The position numbers and the translations under genes are program-made. From NCBI GenBank assembly GCA_942159475.1, contig OW804097.1:53402986-53466985 (forward strand): DNA of 64,000 nucleotides, read 5' to 3'. The notes under the pieces were generated by a model. That model was not told where the DNA came from. It did no database searches and saw nothing but the letters and a program-made list of their open reading frames with translations. Source of the DNA: Sthenelais limicola (Eukaryota > Annelida > Polychaeta > Phyllodocida > Sigalionidae). Below are positions 43,512 to 58,400 of this stretch, one piece after another (position 1 is the stretch's first letter; each line of letters starts with the position of its first letter).

Positions 43512-46208
43512 TTATATGACCTTTAATATTGCCACCAAACTTTAGGATATATGAGACATGCCCTATCTTCATCTTACTTAATGTTCCTTTAATAATTATG
43601 GAAAACAAATCACAGAACTAATTTTCAACAGGTCATTGGATGCGGTGTGTGTATGTAGGTGCAGGTTGAGTGCATGATGCATGCGCCTGCACTGTGTGTG
43701 AGTGGGTGTGTACCTACAGCTGTGGTCAGCGCCCCACCCACCCTCAGATAGGCCCCGATGCCTGTATCAAATCAACTGTTGCTATCTCAACCTAAAGAGA
43801 GCATTTCAGATCTTGCCTATTAATATTTCGCCCCCCTCCACACACGCAAATTTGATCTTGTTATTTAATCATTTTTCCTACATCACATTGTATTGAACAT
43901 GTCTGTTAGGACGTTTCTGAATTCTGTACAAATCCTTCAAAGTGACTGTTACTGATGTAATGTTGACTCAGGCTATTCATGTCCATGCTTCAATTCCTCC
44001 GAGAGACGCTTTAGACTGGCATTCATGGTTTAGGTTTTAGGTGACACCCTAATTGCTGGGTAGGTTAAATCACCCACGTTTTGCTGATTCGCAATTGGGT
44101 ATTTTTATCTGGCACCTTTGAAGGTTAAGTGCTTAAAGCTGCCATGGCAAAGCAAAGCTCCTTATGTTCTATGAGTCCCAAATGAGGTAATGGTCGGAAG
44201 ATTTCTGCTTTCTGCATTAGCTCGTCAAAGACGGTTTTCATACCCACGTTCCTTGTTGGAGTGCTGCTTGCACAGAAATTTTTAATATTCACTGAAGATG
44301 ATTTCTATTGTGTGTGTGAGAGAAAATGCCATCTTCTTCCTCCTCTCTCCTTTTCTCCTTTTTCTCTCTTCACTTTCTGTCTGTTAATCTGTGTGTGTGA
44401 CTCTCTCCCTTTCTTTCTCTCCTTATTCTCTCTCCTCTTTCTTTCTCCTCTTTCTCTCTCCTTTTCTTTAATAAATTAAGTAACTAATGTGGCTTCTGTA
44501 ATGAAAAACGTTCAAAAAATGTTCTTCTGCCATAGAGCTACATACCCGCCCCTCCTGCTTTCTTTCTCCATGCATTTAATCAAACATTTACATGAGGAAT
44601 GGCCATTCTACCCCTGGTATCTTTTCCCAATACGCGAACAACTCCCACGCCCCATGCATTTCTGCCTATCATCTCTGTCCATCATTTTTATTGCGACATC
44701 AATATAGATAGCTCCCCCTGCTAGATTATTGTAAACAGCTTAAGACATATTATCAAAACTAAAAATACTTCCCCTCGCCGCGTGATATGACTTGAGGGAG
44801 ACCTTTAGTGTCCTCAGTTATAATTTGTCTGATTACTTGAGGGAGGAAAAGGATAGAAATTTGACATTTTCGCCAATATTTGGTCCCTCTAAAGCCTGTG
44901 CCATACACATATATGCTTTTTGTTTTATGCGCAGGATGGTACAGTACATCAGTAAGATCTTTTCGAGCATGCTTATTTCTTGACGATCAGTGTAGGGAAG
45001 CAGTATACATGTGGTTATTCTAGGGGTCACCTTGGATTTTGATTTACAAGAGATAATCGGATGCGTATGCCACCAAATACTATGTATGGAATATTCCTGT
45101 TTTGCGTTTATCTTTGCTCCCATGTAAATTGCTCTGCAATATACATATTAATTATACCTCTCAATCCCCACATCTCCCATCATGATTTACAGGTTTCCGA
45201 TTGCATTTTCACAAGCGTTCATAGTGGTAAATCATTGGACCTGTTTTAATTAAAATTGGAAATTTACATTAGTATGACAGGTGAACTGAAAATGCAATGC
45301 GATGCATGTAGTACACAAAAGTGTATCCATTGCTGGCTTTATAGAAGAATGAAATCCGAAACCCTTGACTATTCGAAAAAGGGTTATACTTCACATATTA
45401 CCATGCATGGCTGGATAATTGTATTTGCCTATTATATATAATACCATTTTACTAATGGGATAATAATTACGGAAGGTCGCACTGACGTAAAACATAACAC
45501 TTGATGCTCACATAGCTCATCCCACCTCACCCTTCAATCTACCCATTCCCATCCCGACACTGAAACATGCAGGCGTCACTTTCACCCCTCTCATTTGGAC
45601 TGCCTCTATAGAAATTTGCCCCGATTTTGATATTGAGTAAATGGCTGACTACTATCGAAACATCTAATTTCTCTCAAATGCATCAAAAACAATTATTGAC
45701 ATATTTTATATGTGAATGCCTTGTCTTAGAGCATTCTGGCATGTGGCTGTACCTGGAAGCGACAAGTTTCAACCGTCGCATTAGATTCTGACTGTTATAC
45801 AACAGGGTAACCTTTTATTATTTATTTTTTTAACAGAGTTTTATTCAGGCTTCACTTTTGACGCTTTCACCTCAGAGGTGATGTTCTTAGCACCCTGATA
45901 TTCATTCAGCATAATCGAGGGATGGAATATACATAGTTTTTCAATACTCTTACTTGTACTCCAACGATTTTATATGTATCGCGTGCCATTTCAATATAAA
46001 TATACCTTGATAAGCCAATTATAGACTACTATTATTTTAACAGAACATTTAAAAAGAATGAAAAAGAAAAAGTGATGTGGTTTGAAGTGAGATGATGTGC
46101 GAAATGATGAGATAAAAAAGGTTCCTGTCTCATTTAAGTACCTTGTCATAAGGTCGAGATGAGATGGGTGGTACATTGTTTTCTAGTACATGACATTCGT
46201 GCTACATT

Positions 46209-46262
46209 ATTACCTTATCATATAAATGTACATCTATTACCTTATCATATAAATGTACATCT
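46209..46262. repeat. 27-bp unit, two tandem copies
   Basis: ATTACCTTATCATATAAATG plus TACATCT is repeated twice without a difference. Confidence 0.9.
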
Positions 46263-49200
46263 TATCATGATGAGTTTCCATATATAACAGTTTTGTTACA
46301 GTTCTTTATGTACAAATTTACCCCTTAAGTGTGTGGGGGGGGGGGTAGAAGGAGAGGGAGAGGGGGCGGAAATTTTATTTATTTAAATTTAAAAAAAAAA
46401 ATATTTACCCAACAGTTGAGACTGTTAAACAACGGTTCAATCGGTATTGACAGATTTCAACAGGCGAACGACGGCCGAGATTAACAGTGTGATATGAGAG
46501 TTCTGGCACTTAGAAATACGTATTATTAGAATAGCGACAAGAATGCATTATGCATATGGTATGTGGGTTAATCTGTATTATATGAGAATTCCACGTCGAA
46601 ATAGTTGCATCAAAATACCGCGAGTTACTAGGCCCAATGCAAGGCTAAATAGAAATTTACTGACACCCGGAAAAGCTCTAGACTATGCTTTCCTTTAACA
46701 ATTTGCAGTAGTATGTTGATTATATTTCCCTATTGTAATTACCTAAGAACGAATCAGTGACGTCGCTTAGTGTTATGTTGGATAATAAAGAAAATTGATA
46801 CACGTTGAAATAAGTGTGTAAGAACTCAATACTGCATGGAATGCAAGGGGCTAAGACATTAAAAAATAACTGGGGAGTTCATTAAGGAGATAAAAGAGGT
46901 AATTAAATGAGTTTCCAGTGGCACTAAGGGACAGTAATTCGATATCCCCATTTAGGTGTCATGTAAATTCACAGTAATTATCAGACGCTTCTTCCTTGGA
47001 AACATCAAATCTATGTAATCAAACACCTGAAGGTTCCTCCTAGGCTTCTCTGGCAGGGAGTGTGATTGCAAGTAGTTTGGCAAGGCAGACATGCTAAGAC
47101 TTTAGTGACTTGAATTAATGTGTGTTTGTGTGTGTGTGTGTCTGTATAGGCTGCAAAGTCACTACAGGTATATGGCTACACACCAAAAATCTCACTACAC
47201 TGTGACAAACTCACTACACGATACCACATAGTGAGTTTGCTACTGACATAAATCTTACTTGACAGACTTACATCTATCCATTTTCTATCAAATTATTCAT
47301 GTGTTGGTTGGTAGCTCCAACATGAAAGTGTGTGATTGCTTCACACACATTCAAAAGTCAAATTTCAAGTCTAACACACCTCTATAGGGGGAAACAATTT
47401 TTTTTTTTTTTTTTTGGGGGGGGGAGGAACCCTTACCCACCGTATAACCAGCTAAATTTTAGATTTTTTTCATGTAAAGTGATACTCTTACACTGACTAC
47501 AGTGTGTTCATTCTGTTCTATGTAGTGAGTTTCCTGTGGTATAACTATTGTAGTGACTTTGAATAGAAACTACATGTTGAGAAGTAATACCCGTTTTAGA
47601 CGGGGGGGGGGCATCTAGCGCACATAATAAATTTAGATAGATAAGTGAGTATGGGCATTGTGTGAATTTTTTACCCCGTCATCATCACTTCGACGTCTTG
47701 GTCATGCCTGTGATAATTTATATATATCATATATGAATTCTCATCCCTATAAAACAGAATGGAAATAGACCAATACAGGTAAAACCTGTTTCTTGGTTTC
47801 TCTCTAAGTGTGTATGAAGAAGATATTAGTAATAGGAAACCTAAGAGATAACGAGAAAATAGTTGTAGAAGATATTAGGGTATTGGGTATCAACCATGAA
47901 TTCGCTTCGAGATCTTTTCTCTGAATCGCCCGTCAATTCTACCAGTACAATGGGGCAAAGATCCTATATGAAATATAACATTAAATATAATGCATATATA
48001 TAGAGCTCTACACACTATAGCATAAATGACATAAATTTGACTTTCACTTATTACAGTGAATTGAAATAACTCTTTAGGGAATTGCTTCAAGAGGCAAAAT
48101 AAACTGCAGTGATATAGATGTAGTTTAATCCTACTTAAATGTAACTTAATCAATCGGGAAAAAACGTATGTGGAGGGACCAGGAACACAATGCGCTTTCA
48201 TGTGGGTGTGTCTTTCATGCAGTGATGAAAACTACCCACCATTAAGTATAGCGATATCCTTCATTGGAGATCTGCAAGAGTCTTTCGGGATGCCCATAAT
48301 ATATAGTTGGTACTGCTAATATGCACTATATTAATCGATTTCCGTCAGTTTTCTCCAATAGCTGTCCGGAAATCTCCTCCCCATTTCTTCCCAATCGCAT
48401 CGAGCTTTCTGAAAACATTCCCAATTCTCAATTATGTTGGATGTATTTTCATCCCTCCTTCGGTATTGCGTTCATAGAATTCTGAGGCACACCGGCCTGG
48501 CGGGTGTTCATATAATATGGCCTTCTGATGTTGCCCTCGGGGATGTAAGAAGAGGGCACCTTCGCAATGAGAGACACTCTGACCTTGTTCTCTTCGTCTG
48601 ATGAATTCCTTAACCGCTATAGGGACTTGTTTGAAGCACCCCCCCCCCCCCCTCCCCTCCATCCTTCCTACACTTTTCCATTACGTAGATTAAAGGTGCA
48701 TTTCCAACTTATTCAAAATGAGAAATTACCTTTTCTACCTTCCTCGATATCTAATTATCATTAATATCATATTTATGAGGGTAATCATCAAAATCCCATT
48801 TATGACTTGAAATTAAATGAAATATTCTAGGACATTATACAGGTCCTTAAATGTCCTTCTGAGAGAAGACATCAAAATGAATATCATATGGTTCTCAATA
48901 TATTGCGGCAATTAGATGTATTTACATGCAAGAATTTGGAATCGATTTAGCAGAAATGATAAGTGAAATTGTCAAACAATCACATTGTGCGATTTTGGCG
49001 TTCACTGAAATGTAAATATGGAGTTTTATGGTGTCTTGCAGTCAAAACAACAGCAAAATCTTTCAGGTGGCAAATTTGATATGGGTCACAAAAGCCGGGA
49101 TTTCAGAGATCCATATTTTCTCCAAGTCATAGATTGGTTATATAAAATATTAAGGGTTAAAGTAAGGCCATTCCACATAAATATGCCACACTTAGTGTTT

Positions 49201-49984
49201 CTTTTAAAATTTAACATTGATGTGCAAGAACATTGTTATTCGATATAGGGCATAAATAATTGCATTTGGCATGTCATTGTCTCCACAAATTATTTTCCTT
49301 ATTTTTATTGAGGAAAATAGCATAAAATATCGTAAGAAATGGTCGTAAAAAATGCACTACATACATTACCTAATGTACCCCTATTCTAATTTTCATCTGA
49401 AGGAATATCTGTGTTCTACTGTTTTCTGCCAATCGAAACGTCGCCGTTGCATTCCATGTTCTCTATAAAATGTAAGGTCAAATACATAATATAATTTAAT
49501 GGACTTTATATAATTAATGAAGACAGGCATTTCATTTTGAGATGAAAGAATCCTTTTGAATAAGTGGTTGCTCTAAAGATTAAGGTTCATAACATTTTCC
49601 CCAATAGAATACCAAAACTAAAACATCACTAGCCTTGGGAATAACCCCATGCACCCCATTAACTTACAGCCTTCTATCACTCCTAGTTGGGCTTTTTAAT
49701 ATGAGGCATGAATATAAGAAACTTTGTTTCCGACTAAACATTACACGGAAATGGGTTTGTTGCTATTTCCGAGGTAACCCTTAACTACTTTCTAATTTTT
49801 CTTTACATACAACATAACATCAATATCTGTATATATACTGTATAACATGGATAGAAGCATGCCTATGTCTGCTTCTATTGAACCTTCTTTATTCGCAGAT
49901 ATGCTAACAGTGTTATTGAATAATGGTTGTCGTATACAGAGATTTTAATAATAATAACTTTTCTGTGGGGAAAGTGGAAGGAGG

Positions 49985-50105
49985 TTGGCCCAGATTTCTT
50001 AATCAATTCTTTCAAATCATAAGATTTAACCTTATTTGGGATGCCGTTCCAAAGTATTGGTCCTTTGTAAATGGGACTTTTTGAGTTTCTCTTTTGTGAA
50101 GATTG
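49985..50105 (-). pseudogene. LINE C-terminal tail fragment
   Basis: Minus-strand translation gives SKSPIYKGPILWNGIPNKVK and then SYDLKELIKKSG. This is the W-N-x-I/L-P...FK..LK tail that ends many Jockey/CR1-group RT proteins. Only about 40 codons are recognisable and no other LINE domain adjoins. Confidence 0.5.
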
Positions 50106-51239
50106 GTACTATCAATTGTTTCCTGAGGAGAGATTCCTAAAGTTAATGTTTCTAGTAGATGTGCTTCTCCCCTCTTAATGAGTAGAGACATTCCGATGTA
50201 GCCTTGTCAGAATGCTGACTATCGAGTGTGAAAAGGCCCCATGGGGGATGACCATTGACACTCACCCTTATACAGTTCTCAGAAGATAAAACGAGGAGGA
50301 TGACAAGGGCCTTCTGACCAATGTCTATGGCCAAAGGCATCCGCTTGACTTGGCACCAACTGTTGCATATTGCCACCAAGTCTCTGACATCTCCTTAAAA
50401 CGTGGTTACAATTGAAGGCATATTTTAGTATGGGTGACATGAGGACTTATATTGCAACTCGAGGTATCCATATCAATATTATATTAAATAGCGCATTGAT
50501 AGTGGGAGTGGGAGGGATGACTGAGCTGCTGAGGGATCAACATTTAGGCTATTTTTCATCGATTTTCAGTTTTTTCGCGTAAAATGTCGGAAAAAGGTAT
50601 AATAAACCCAAAAGTGACCTCAGGCGATCCCTCCTATGCATATTGCCCTTGGGCTACGTGATTTCAGCTTGTGCGCTCTGCGCACTCACTGAAATCACTA
50701 CGCCCTTGCACAATATAGATCTCCGTCATCTCGATCACCCTTGTCTATATAGCGCTTACATTAATTGATATTCATAGCTCAAAATGGATGCTTGTAAGTC
50801 GATTTGGGTCAGTTTAATAATCGAACTTAGTGTGGATAATTTGGGTGCTATTTGCTATTTGAACAGGAATTCTTAAGTTCTGTACTTTTCCATATCAGTT
50901 GAATATTGTATTGACATAGAAAGCTTGTTTGAAATGCGTTGGAAGAATAACTTAAAGAATTGATTCTCATCACCGGGTATGCGAAGGCGGGTGTTGTTTT
51001 GCTTTCTGTCCACGGCCTTTTTTGATTGGTATTACATTTATGCATGGTATCCTATGACCATGAGCCTTCCTTATTGGCTTAATTGCTTAGAAGGTTTTCA
51101 TTTTCTAAGCTATGTTATACCTTTATCAGATTTATTTGTTAGAAAACAGATGCATAGATTGATGAGATAGATACAATGCATTATTGCTTTTGACTTCTTC
51201 ATGTATCATATTCGAGCTAGCATTACGTTTATCATATTA
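50106..51239. other. Gene-free stretch
   Basis: No coding signal. A short hairpin (GTGATTTCAG...CTGAAATCAC, 50658-50698) with a GC-rich loop is the only structure seen. Confidence 0.5.
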
Positions 51240-51470
51240 TCATTATTTATTATACACGCATTGCTCTGAAAACATTGTATCTAGAGTGAATTACGCATAG
51301 TGCATATTTCACTTGTGAGTTATGTGGGGTTGTCCTGGCAACCAATCTGGGTTTTTTTACTAAGATTACGCTGAAATTCAAATTCATGACTCGATTTTTT
51401 TCTGTTTTCATGATTGAAAGTATATATGATAAATCTGTTAACTAACTCGTTGGTTTCAGCATATGCATTG
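51240..51470 (-). repeat. Palindrome-ended dispersed repeat, copy d (inverted)
   Basis: This matches 20745-20990 in reverse: TATACACGCATTGCTCTGAAAA at the left, GCATAGTG...TTTCACT, GGCAACCAATCTG, TTCAAATTCATGACTC, and TTAACTAACTCGTTGGTTTC at the right. A further partial end (CTTCAACCAACTCGTTAGTT) lies near 51613, so two copies or a composite may be present. Confidence 0.65.
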
Positions 51471-51669
51471 TATAAGAAACGTATCTAGAGTGGGATATGT
51501 TGTATGCGTACACGCAACCTGAACTACTAGAAGTATTTTCTCAGAAAAATCCATATAATATTATGGCTTTAAAATGTTCCCTTTAAAGCCTGTACAACTC
51601 GTGAAATATCTACTCCTCTTCAACCAACTCGTTAGTTAACCTGTATTTATACAATAAATCCAATAGCTC

Positions 51670-52267
51670 TATTTCTACTTTGACGTAACAATATTTACTC
51701 CACGATGAAGGGAGGATTAACCACAGTTTGTATGGGTGGGAGTGTAATCCTACTGTGTAATCATGTGTGTAGGATCGCATGGAAGTCAGCAGCTTGTTTC
51801 CGGTTTGCTACCATGCAAACTCCCTCCCTCCTTTTGCCATGCTGTTACATAGCATCTCAATGATACTCCGGTGGGAGGGGGCGAGCTTTTAGGAACAGCC
51901 ATTTGTTCTACTTCCGGTGAAATTAAGTTTTGTTTCAAGGAAACCTTGGCCGTTGTTTCCCCTGCTTCTTTAGCTCCTAGGCACATTATTTATTAAATGA
52001 AACTAGATTCTGAAAGGGGACAGTTTAGTTTACAATAATTGTAAGCCCCATTGTTCTGTAATGATAATTGTTTACAAAGAAAATCGATCAAAAACATACC
52101 AAAAGTTACAACAGGTCTAGGCCTACCTGTCTCCCGGCCTGTCTCCAAGCTATTAAAGTTAGGATGGTCATATTTCCGATCTGTCAACTGTTTATTTTCT
52201 TTGTAAATAATATTTTTTGACTTGTATTCCTATATCATCGTGGAGTAAAAATAGAACCCCAACTCGT
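51670..52267. other. Gene-free stretch
   Basis: Nothing recognisable. Short minus-strand open frames lack any family pattern. Confidence 0.45.
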
Positions 52268-52400
52268 AAGTATTATTAGCAATAGGATTGCATGGGTCCT
52301 CGTCAAATCTTTTCACATAACAGCACTCGCCCTATCGGGCTCGTGCTGCCACGGAAAAGATTTGACTCTGACCCATGCAATCCTATTGCTAATAATACCT
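52268..52400. repeat. 133-bp fold-back with nested inner hairpin
   Basis: The outer arms are AGTATTATTAGCAATAGGAT and its complement (ATCCTATTGCTAATAATACC), continuing through TTGCATGGGTC/GACCCATGCAA and TCAAATCTTTTC/GAAAAGATTTGA. The loop holds a second hairpin, AGCAC...GTGCT around GGGC. Arms are about 46 nt with few mismatches. MITE-like, non-coding. Confidence 0.85.
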
Positions 52401-55400
52401 ACTCGTGAGGTTCTATCATAGCACTGTTGGTAAAAAAAAAATAGCTCTTCGGACAATTAGGCTGCGATTCCACTGGCTCGGTCTTTTGGTACGCTCATGG
52501 CCCGCTCCTTTTATTTCCCAAGCACCTAACAAGTGAACCCAGAGCGGTCCAATAGAATCGGTTATTGCGCTTTTTATACGCTCTTAAAATTTGACGTTGT
52601 CGCTTCTTTTTGACACTGACGTGTTTGATTTGAGCGCAGCAACACAACACTCTTTCTACCTGTTAAACTAGCAGACCAAGAGCGCAGTGAGAGTGCACAA
52701 ACGCATTTGCTATTGATTTTATATAGGAAACAAGCGCACCAATAGAATCGCTCTGCGCTTGTATTGTGCTAAAAATATTAGCGGATGAAGAGCGAATGAC
52801 AAGCGAGCAATGAGCGCAGATACAAGCGATCCAGTGGGATCCCACCTTTATAGTATCTTACCACATGTGATCTGATATCTTCGTCTTTCAGTTACTCAAT
52901 ATTTTTGGTACTTGCTTTTTGTTATATTTCTTTTGATTTACTTTTTATATATTTATATAATTATGTATCTGCAATAGACACATGAGACCATTGTTTAGCT
53001 GAGGCGTGCTTCATGAACGCTGAATACACAACAGCTATTTAATATGAGCGTGGGAAGAAAACATACCATACATGTACGTTGAGATGTGCTTCCTGATAAA
53101 TAACATCAAATGAATGTAAGTTTCTATAGTATATATATGTGAGGGTAATGGACGTGGCTTTTGCATGTCAATTCATTTGAAATATATTACATGCTGTCTT
53201 GTTACATAAATAGGGAAACAGAAGCTCGCATAAAGGGAGGGTGGCATTTTTGTTTGCGCTGCAATGTAATATATAAAGATAGGGAAAGAATTGGTAAATA
53301 AGGGAAGTGTTTTCGCTTTTTAATCGAAGTCATCAGTGAATTTAAATTTAATATTATTCTATTCCTGCATGATTCTCCATGGAGGCACCCGTATATTGTT
53401 CTCTAAAAAGATATATTGGCAATGATAAAGGCATGCTAATGTCTATCTCTTCGATAAGGCACCTGCCATATCTCCTACTTTTGCTGTCACTATCTTAAAT
53501 TGGGTCGATTAATTAATACCCAATTACTACATGCGGTGAGAAAATGCCCTTATCTTGGGTTCTCCTGAATGAGATGCATTTAGTATGATTTCGGGTTTCA
53601 ATAGTTAAGAGTTATCTCTTGCAATACAGCCTTCCGTTTTCGCCGCTCCTCCTCTTTCAATTATTTTAGAAAAAACAAATATTTCGACAGGCACACATCT
53701 AATTTATTATGGTTCACTTTCAATTAACAGTGAGTGAGTTTATTAGGCTTTACCTCAAGAATCATTCTCAGGATCCTCCAATATTCAACCCATTAATCAA
53801 CCTTGTAATTACGCCGAAGTGAATATTATTTCATGGGACAAACTATGCATCAGCCTGCTGAGAGTAACACTGTTAAACACTCCACTCATCAGAAAGAATA
53901 GTATTTCTCATATTAATCCTTAGAGTTAATTCTTAAAATTATCGTAACCAGGTACTTCTCGATGCTTTTCTTGGTGATTAAAGATCTTGTCTCACAGAAT
54001 TTTCAGCAATGTTATTCTATATAGATTTCAATTAGTTTCCAGCTCGTGTAATTATTACCTTGCAGGAGGACACTTTGCTTAAAATTCCCCATTCGTTAGC
54101 TCTGCATGATAGCTTCTAAAATGTATATTAATAGATGACCAGACGGTCTATACGGTACTCCGGATGGCATTATTGTTTTGTTCACCTAGTCTTTGAAGCA
54201 TTTAGATGAGGTTCCTCCGATTTCCGATACCTGTGTATTTTCGTTAGAAGTAAACTAGCCCGAGCAATTAAAACAAAGTAACTTGATCTCTGTCTATCTG
54301 CGAATGGGATACTTTTTCAACACGGCAACGTTTTCTGCTGAACATCTGCTGACCTTCATAAAACTCATTTTGTCTCATGAAATATGGGATGCTCTTTTCT
54401 CCATGTCTTCTAGCTAATTACTCGCCTGCGAAATGCTAAATAATACGTTACTAATATTAGGAGTCCCCGATTCGAATACCAAAAGCGGCTTGCCAAAGTG
54501 TCATTTCACCTCCCACCCAGTGCACCAGAATGACCAGGTGCGGGCTTCCCATTGGTCAATCCGCACCTGTCAATCAGGTGCAGGTTATTACCATAATGGT
54601 AATCACCTTCCCTATATGACCTTGGTTTGACCCACTCATTAACGGAAGGCAGGGGAGAAAAAGAAGGGGACACCTATTTGGGGGCTTTCGGTGGGGGGAA
54701 ATGGGTCTGACATCCGACTGGTTCATCAATGGCTGGCTATGTGTATAGCTACCTATATATAGAGAGAAAGGAACGAGCTGGCAATAATCAAAAATCTATT
54801 TACTACAGGCATTTTAGGTAGATTTTAGGCCAAACCCAGAATAGAATAATGTATATATTAGATATATATAATAGATGTATATTGGATTTTGACCTTGAAA
54901 ATGACCTTGGAACATAAAATGACCTTCAGAAATGAATTCCTCATACTTAAAAACATCAATAAAGTGGTATTATAGTTGAAGATCCACCAAATAGAAGCCA
55001 AGATATGTCATATTTACTCTTTTGGGCGGCCATCTTGAATTTTGCAGCTACTGGCCACCAGGGGTGCCTACCAACCTGTAGCTGGTGCTTTTTGAAAATT
55101 TCAGGCCTTACTTAACACCATGCCAAATTTCAAAAAGGTGTCACAACGTGCATTCTGTAGACAATTAGGTCCTCAAATATTATAACCTGATCTGAAAAAA
55201 TGCTTTTTTCACCAAAATCTGACCGTTGTCATGGCAACAAAAAAGATTTTTTGTTGAAAAATATATTTTTGGAATCTCCATACGTACTTGTTTACTTTGG
55301 TACCCCAACCTGTTCAGTATATTTTATATATGTTATAATCCGTGCAAATAACAATGCTAAATATTCTTAATGTTAGCAATAATGGCCAGAGCCAGGTGCT

Positions 55401-58400
55401 TTTTCCCATAGAGACCAATGCTAAACGTCAAAATCTCAAAAAGCACACGGTCCCTAGGTGGGGACTTTTCAGGGAATGTTCCCCCATGTGTCCCGCATCA
55501 TATATCCAAAAATCAGCTTTACATTATTTTATTCCGGGTTCCATGCTAAAATGCCTGTACTAATTGGGCGAGATTTGTCCGCATAAGCACGATGCCATAG
55601 GCAGAGTGTTTATGCGGACGAATCAAGTCCAATAAATTTTCGATTATTGCAGGCGAGTTTCATTCTATATTTATTATATGGGCATAAAACTTGATGTGTA
55701 ATCACAAATGTATCATGTGTAAATCTGAAAAAAGTAGCTGACTTGGTGACAAAGTAGTTCATATTGTATGCATACTATATGAATATCTTTATAACACCTC
55801 TCATATGGAATGCGCATATGATAAATATGGCTATGCAGAAAGAGTATAATGGTATTGTGCATCCCGTTGATATGTTTCCTCTCTCACCCTTGATATGACC
55901 AAATACAGAATGCGTTAATTAGGGCGTAAACTCACTTTCCCCCCCCCCCCCCCCCCCCTGTTCCTGCCCATATCTGGTGACAATCTGTGTAACAAAAATA
56001 AATAAACGATTTGAGCAATATCATTTTGGAGAGATTACCTTGTGCTAGGAGCGCCTTTAATGTCCCCTTAGTATGATCATCAATACATATGCACTTGGGT
56101 AGCGGTCGCACACTAGATAATGAGGGCCCCGTATCCACTCTATAAGACTGGTTTGTTAATCCCGTCTTAGGTTAGCCCTCAAGCTGCCCTTAAACATGCT
56201 TGTATCCTGAATATAGCTAGATATAGTCCCTAGCCATGCAATGTGTGACTAATGGCATCCTTGTCTGCTTTTTTTCAGACTTGATTTCAATGGATTCTAC
56301 ACTGAGCAGCTCGAGAGCTTATCCGCCGAGAGGTCAAGGATGGACGCTAGTCTCTTCACTGAATCAACTCAAGCTGACTCTGGCTCAGTCTAAACCGACA
56401 TTGCAGGGCATGTTCTGCCTATTTGCCAAGTCTAAACATGTTTTAACTAGCTTTCTATAAAGGGACCTGCGGCATTCTACTATTAATAGATACAATACAT
56501 CAGTTCAGTGAGTGACTATCTTTGGTCGTTATGGAAGTCTGTACGTAGATATTCTAATATAAATCTAAGGAGTGGCTTATGGAAAGGCCACTTACAATAT
56601 TATACGAAAAAATGATGACAAAACAGGGTGTAAAGCAACTGATCCCTGCCACCAAACAATATGTATACTCGGGGTTTTAAGTGCAAAAATTACCGAATAC
56701 TTCATATTCATTTTTACATTCTAACATATTTCTGGGCTGTATCAAATATCAGTGATGTATCAGTGTAGTACCAAAATGGAATACAAAATAGTATAACATG
56801 ACCGATTGTACATGTCTTGAGTCTGACATAGTATATAATGCGCTGAGTTAATGAATTGTAACATCAATCATGTATTAAAGATGCATCCTCAGCTAACATT
56901 CATAAAAGAGAAAAACATATTTTTTGTTCCATTCTTTTCCTACCCATCCGAAAGTTATTTGAGCAAACTTTATATGATTTTGCCCTGTAGTTTGTCCTGC
57001 AGTGTCCCATGAAAATGCAGATTTAACCCAAAATCACTCTATGGCGTGGCTTGAACTTTTATCGCTCTATCCCATCCGTCTTTCCCCTACCAAATGGAAT
57101 TAAATTCATTAGACATATACAAAGTACTGCAGCTGAAACATCGATATCAGTCCTATGGAACTGTCCTTAAATTAATTGGTATTCAACAGATTTAATCCGT
57201 TCATTGGGAAATAGGATATATATATATACAATGAGTAGAATGTGTGAAAACGAGAGTACCTCAGTGATTTGATCCAAAAGGATGAGCCACACATTACATG
57301 CCTACCCTTTACCTTGGATTGCATTCGTGTTATTGATAGAATGTATCATATCCATCATGTATACAGTTAATTCTTGATGCTCTTATCCCACAAGTTTTAT
57401 GTATCATTTACTCTTAAAATATTAAATGTACTCAACAGATAAAAGAGTCATCTTCTCTCAGATTTAGACATTGCAATGAAATGAATGCCTCACATCTCTA
57501 TTGCTGATTATATTGCTGTGTTGCTTGGAAGGAGATTTGGGAGAGAATTTGGTAAAATAAAGAATACGAGTGTGGACTGCTTTCTTAATCTATCCCTAAA
57601 GGGTTTCTGTCACTTATTGTATTTGCTAAGTTGAGACCATATTGGATAGTATTGATGTCTCCATTTCTACATGATGTCTATCCACATTAGTGCGAATATG
57701 ATTGAATGGCCGTTTGTTTGCTTTCCTTAGCAGTACAAATCACCTAATGATTGTATGTTCAACCATTGCGCACTCGTCGACAAAATGAATAGAAATTCCT
57801 TATGTGAATGGTCGCTATGGAAATCGATCAACTATGTTTATTTCCACCAAACGCTTGCGGAAGAAGTTTATCAACGACTTTGGACAGTTTTAGGACGTAT
57901 CAATTGAGAATATTAGCATATACATGTTGTATTATTATAACTGAAGATCTATTCATCATCTTTTTATGTGACTGATATCCATTATGTGATGTGCTGATCG
58001 TTCCTCCCTTGTCCTTATAGTAAGGCTCCATGGCAAATGCTGTATATATAATTGTAAATACCAGCCCTAGGAAATAAGATCTGTCTTCAGACAGTGAATT
58101 TATGTTCCTCGTTTGACCATGTACTGTTATATCGATGCCTTACGATTTCGTGTATCCCTAATAAATGTACATTACAGACTTCTCGTTTATCTTCAACTGT
58201 TTATTATTACATACCATTCCGCATTTGAAATGCTGTATTTAAATCGAAACAGTTCGTTAAATATAAACAGTTTATTTTATATTTCCATTTTATTCTTCCT
58301 TTCTTTCTGTACCCTTTCATACGAAATAATATTGATTTTGATATGCATGCTTGCTATGTTGTATATGAAAATCTGTCATCGAAAAACATTTTTAAGAATC

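Larger units (their letters stand above)
42758..49984. other. Gene-free stretch
   Basis: No domain-like frame. The interval contains the 57-bp repeat copy (43455-43511), a CT-rich tract (about 44340-44470) whose open frame is a repeat artefact, a 27-bp tandem duplication (46209-46262), and G, T and C homopolymers near 46330, 47400 and 48640. Confidence 0.55.

Noticed and set aside
44261..44479. Phe/Leu/Ser-rich plus-strand frame
   Set aside because: Produced by a CT-rich microsatellite-like tract.
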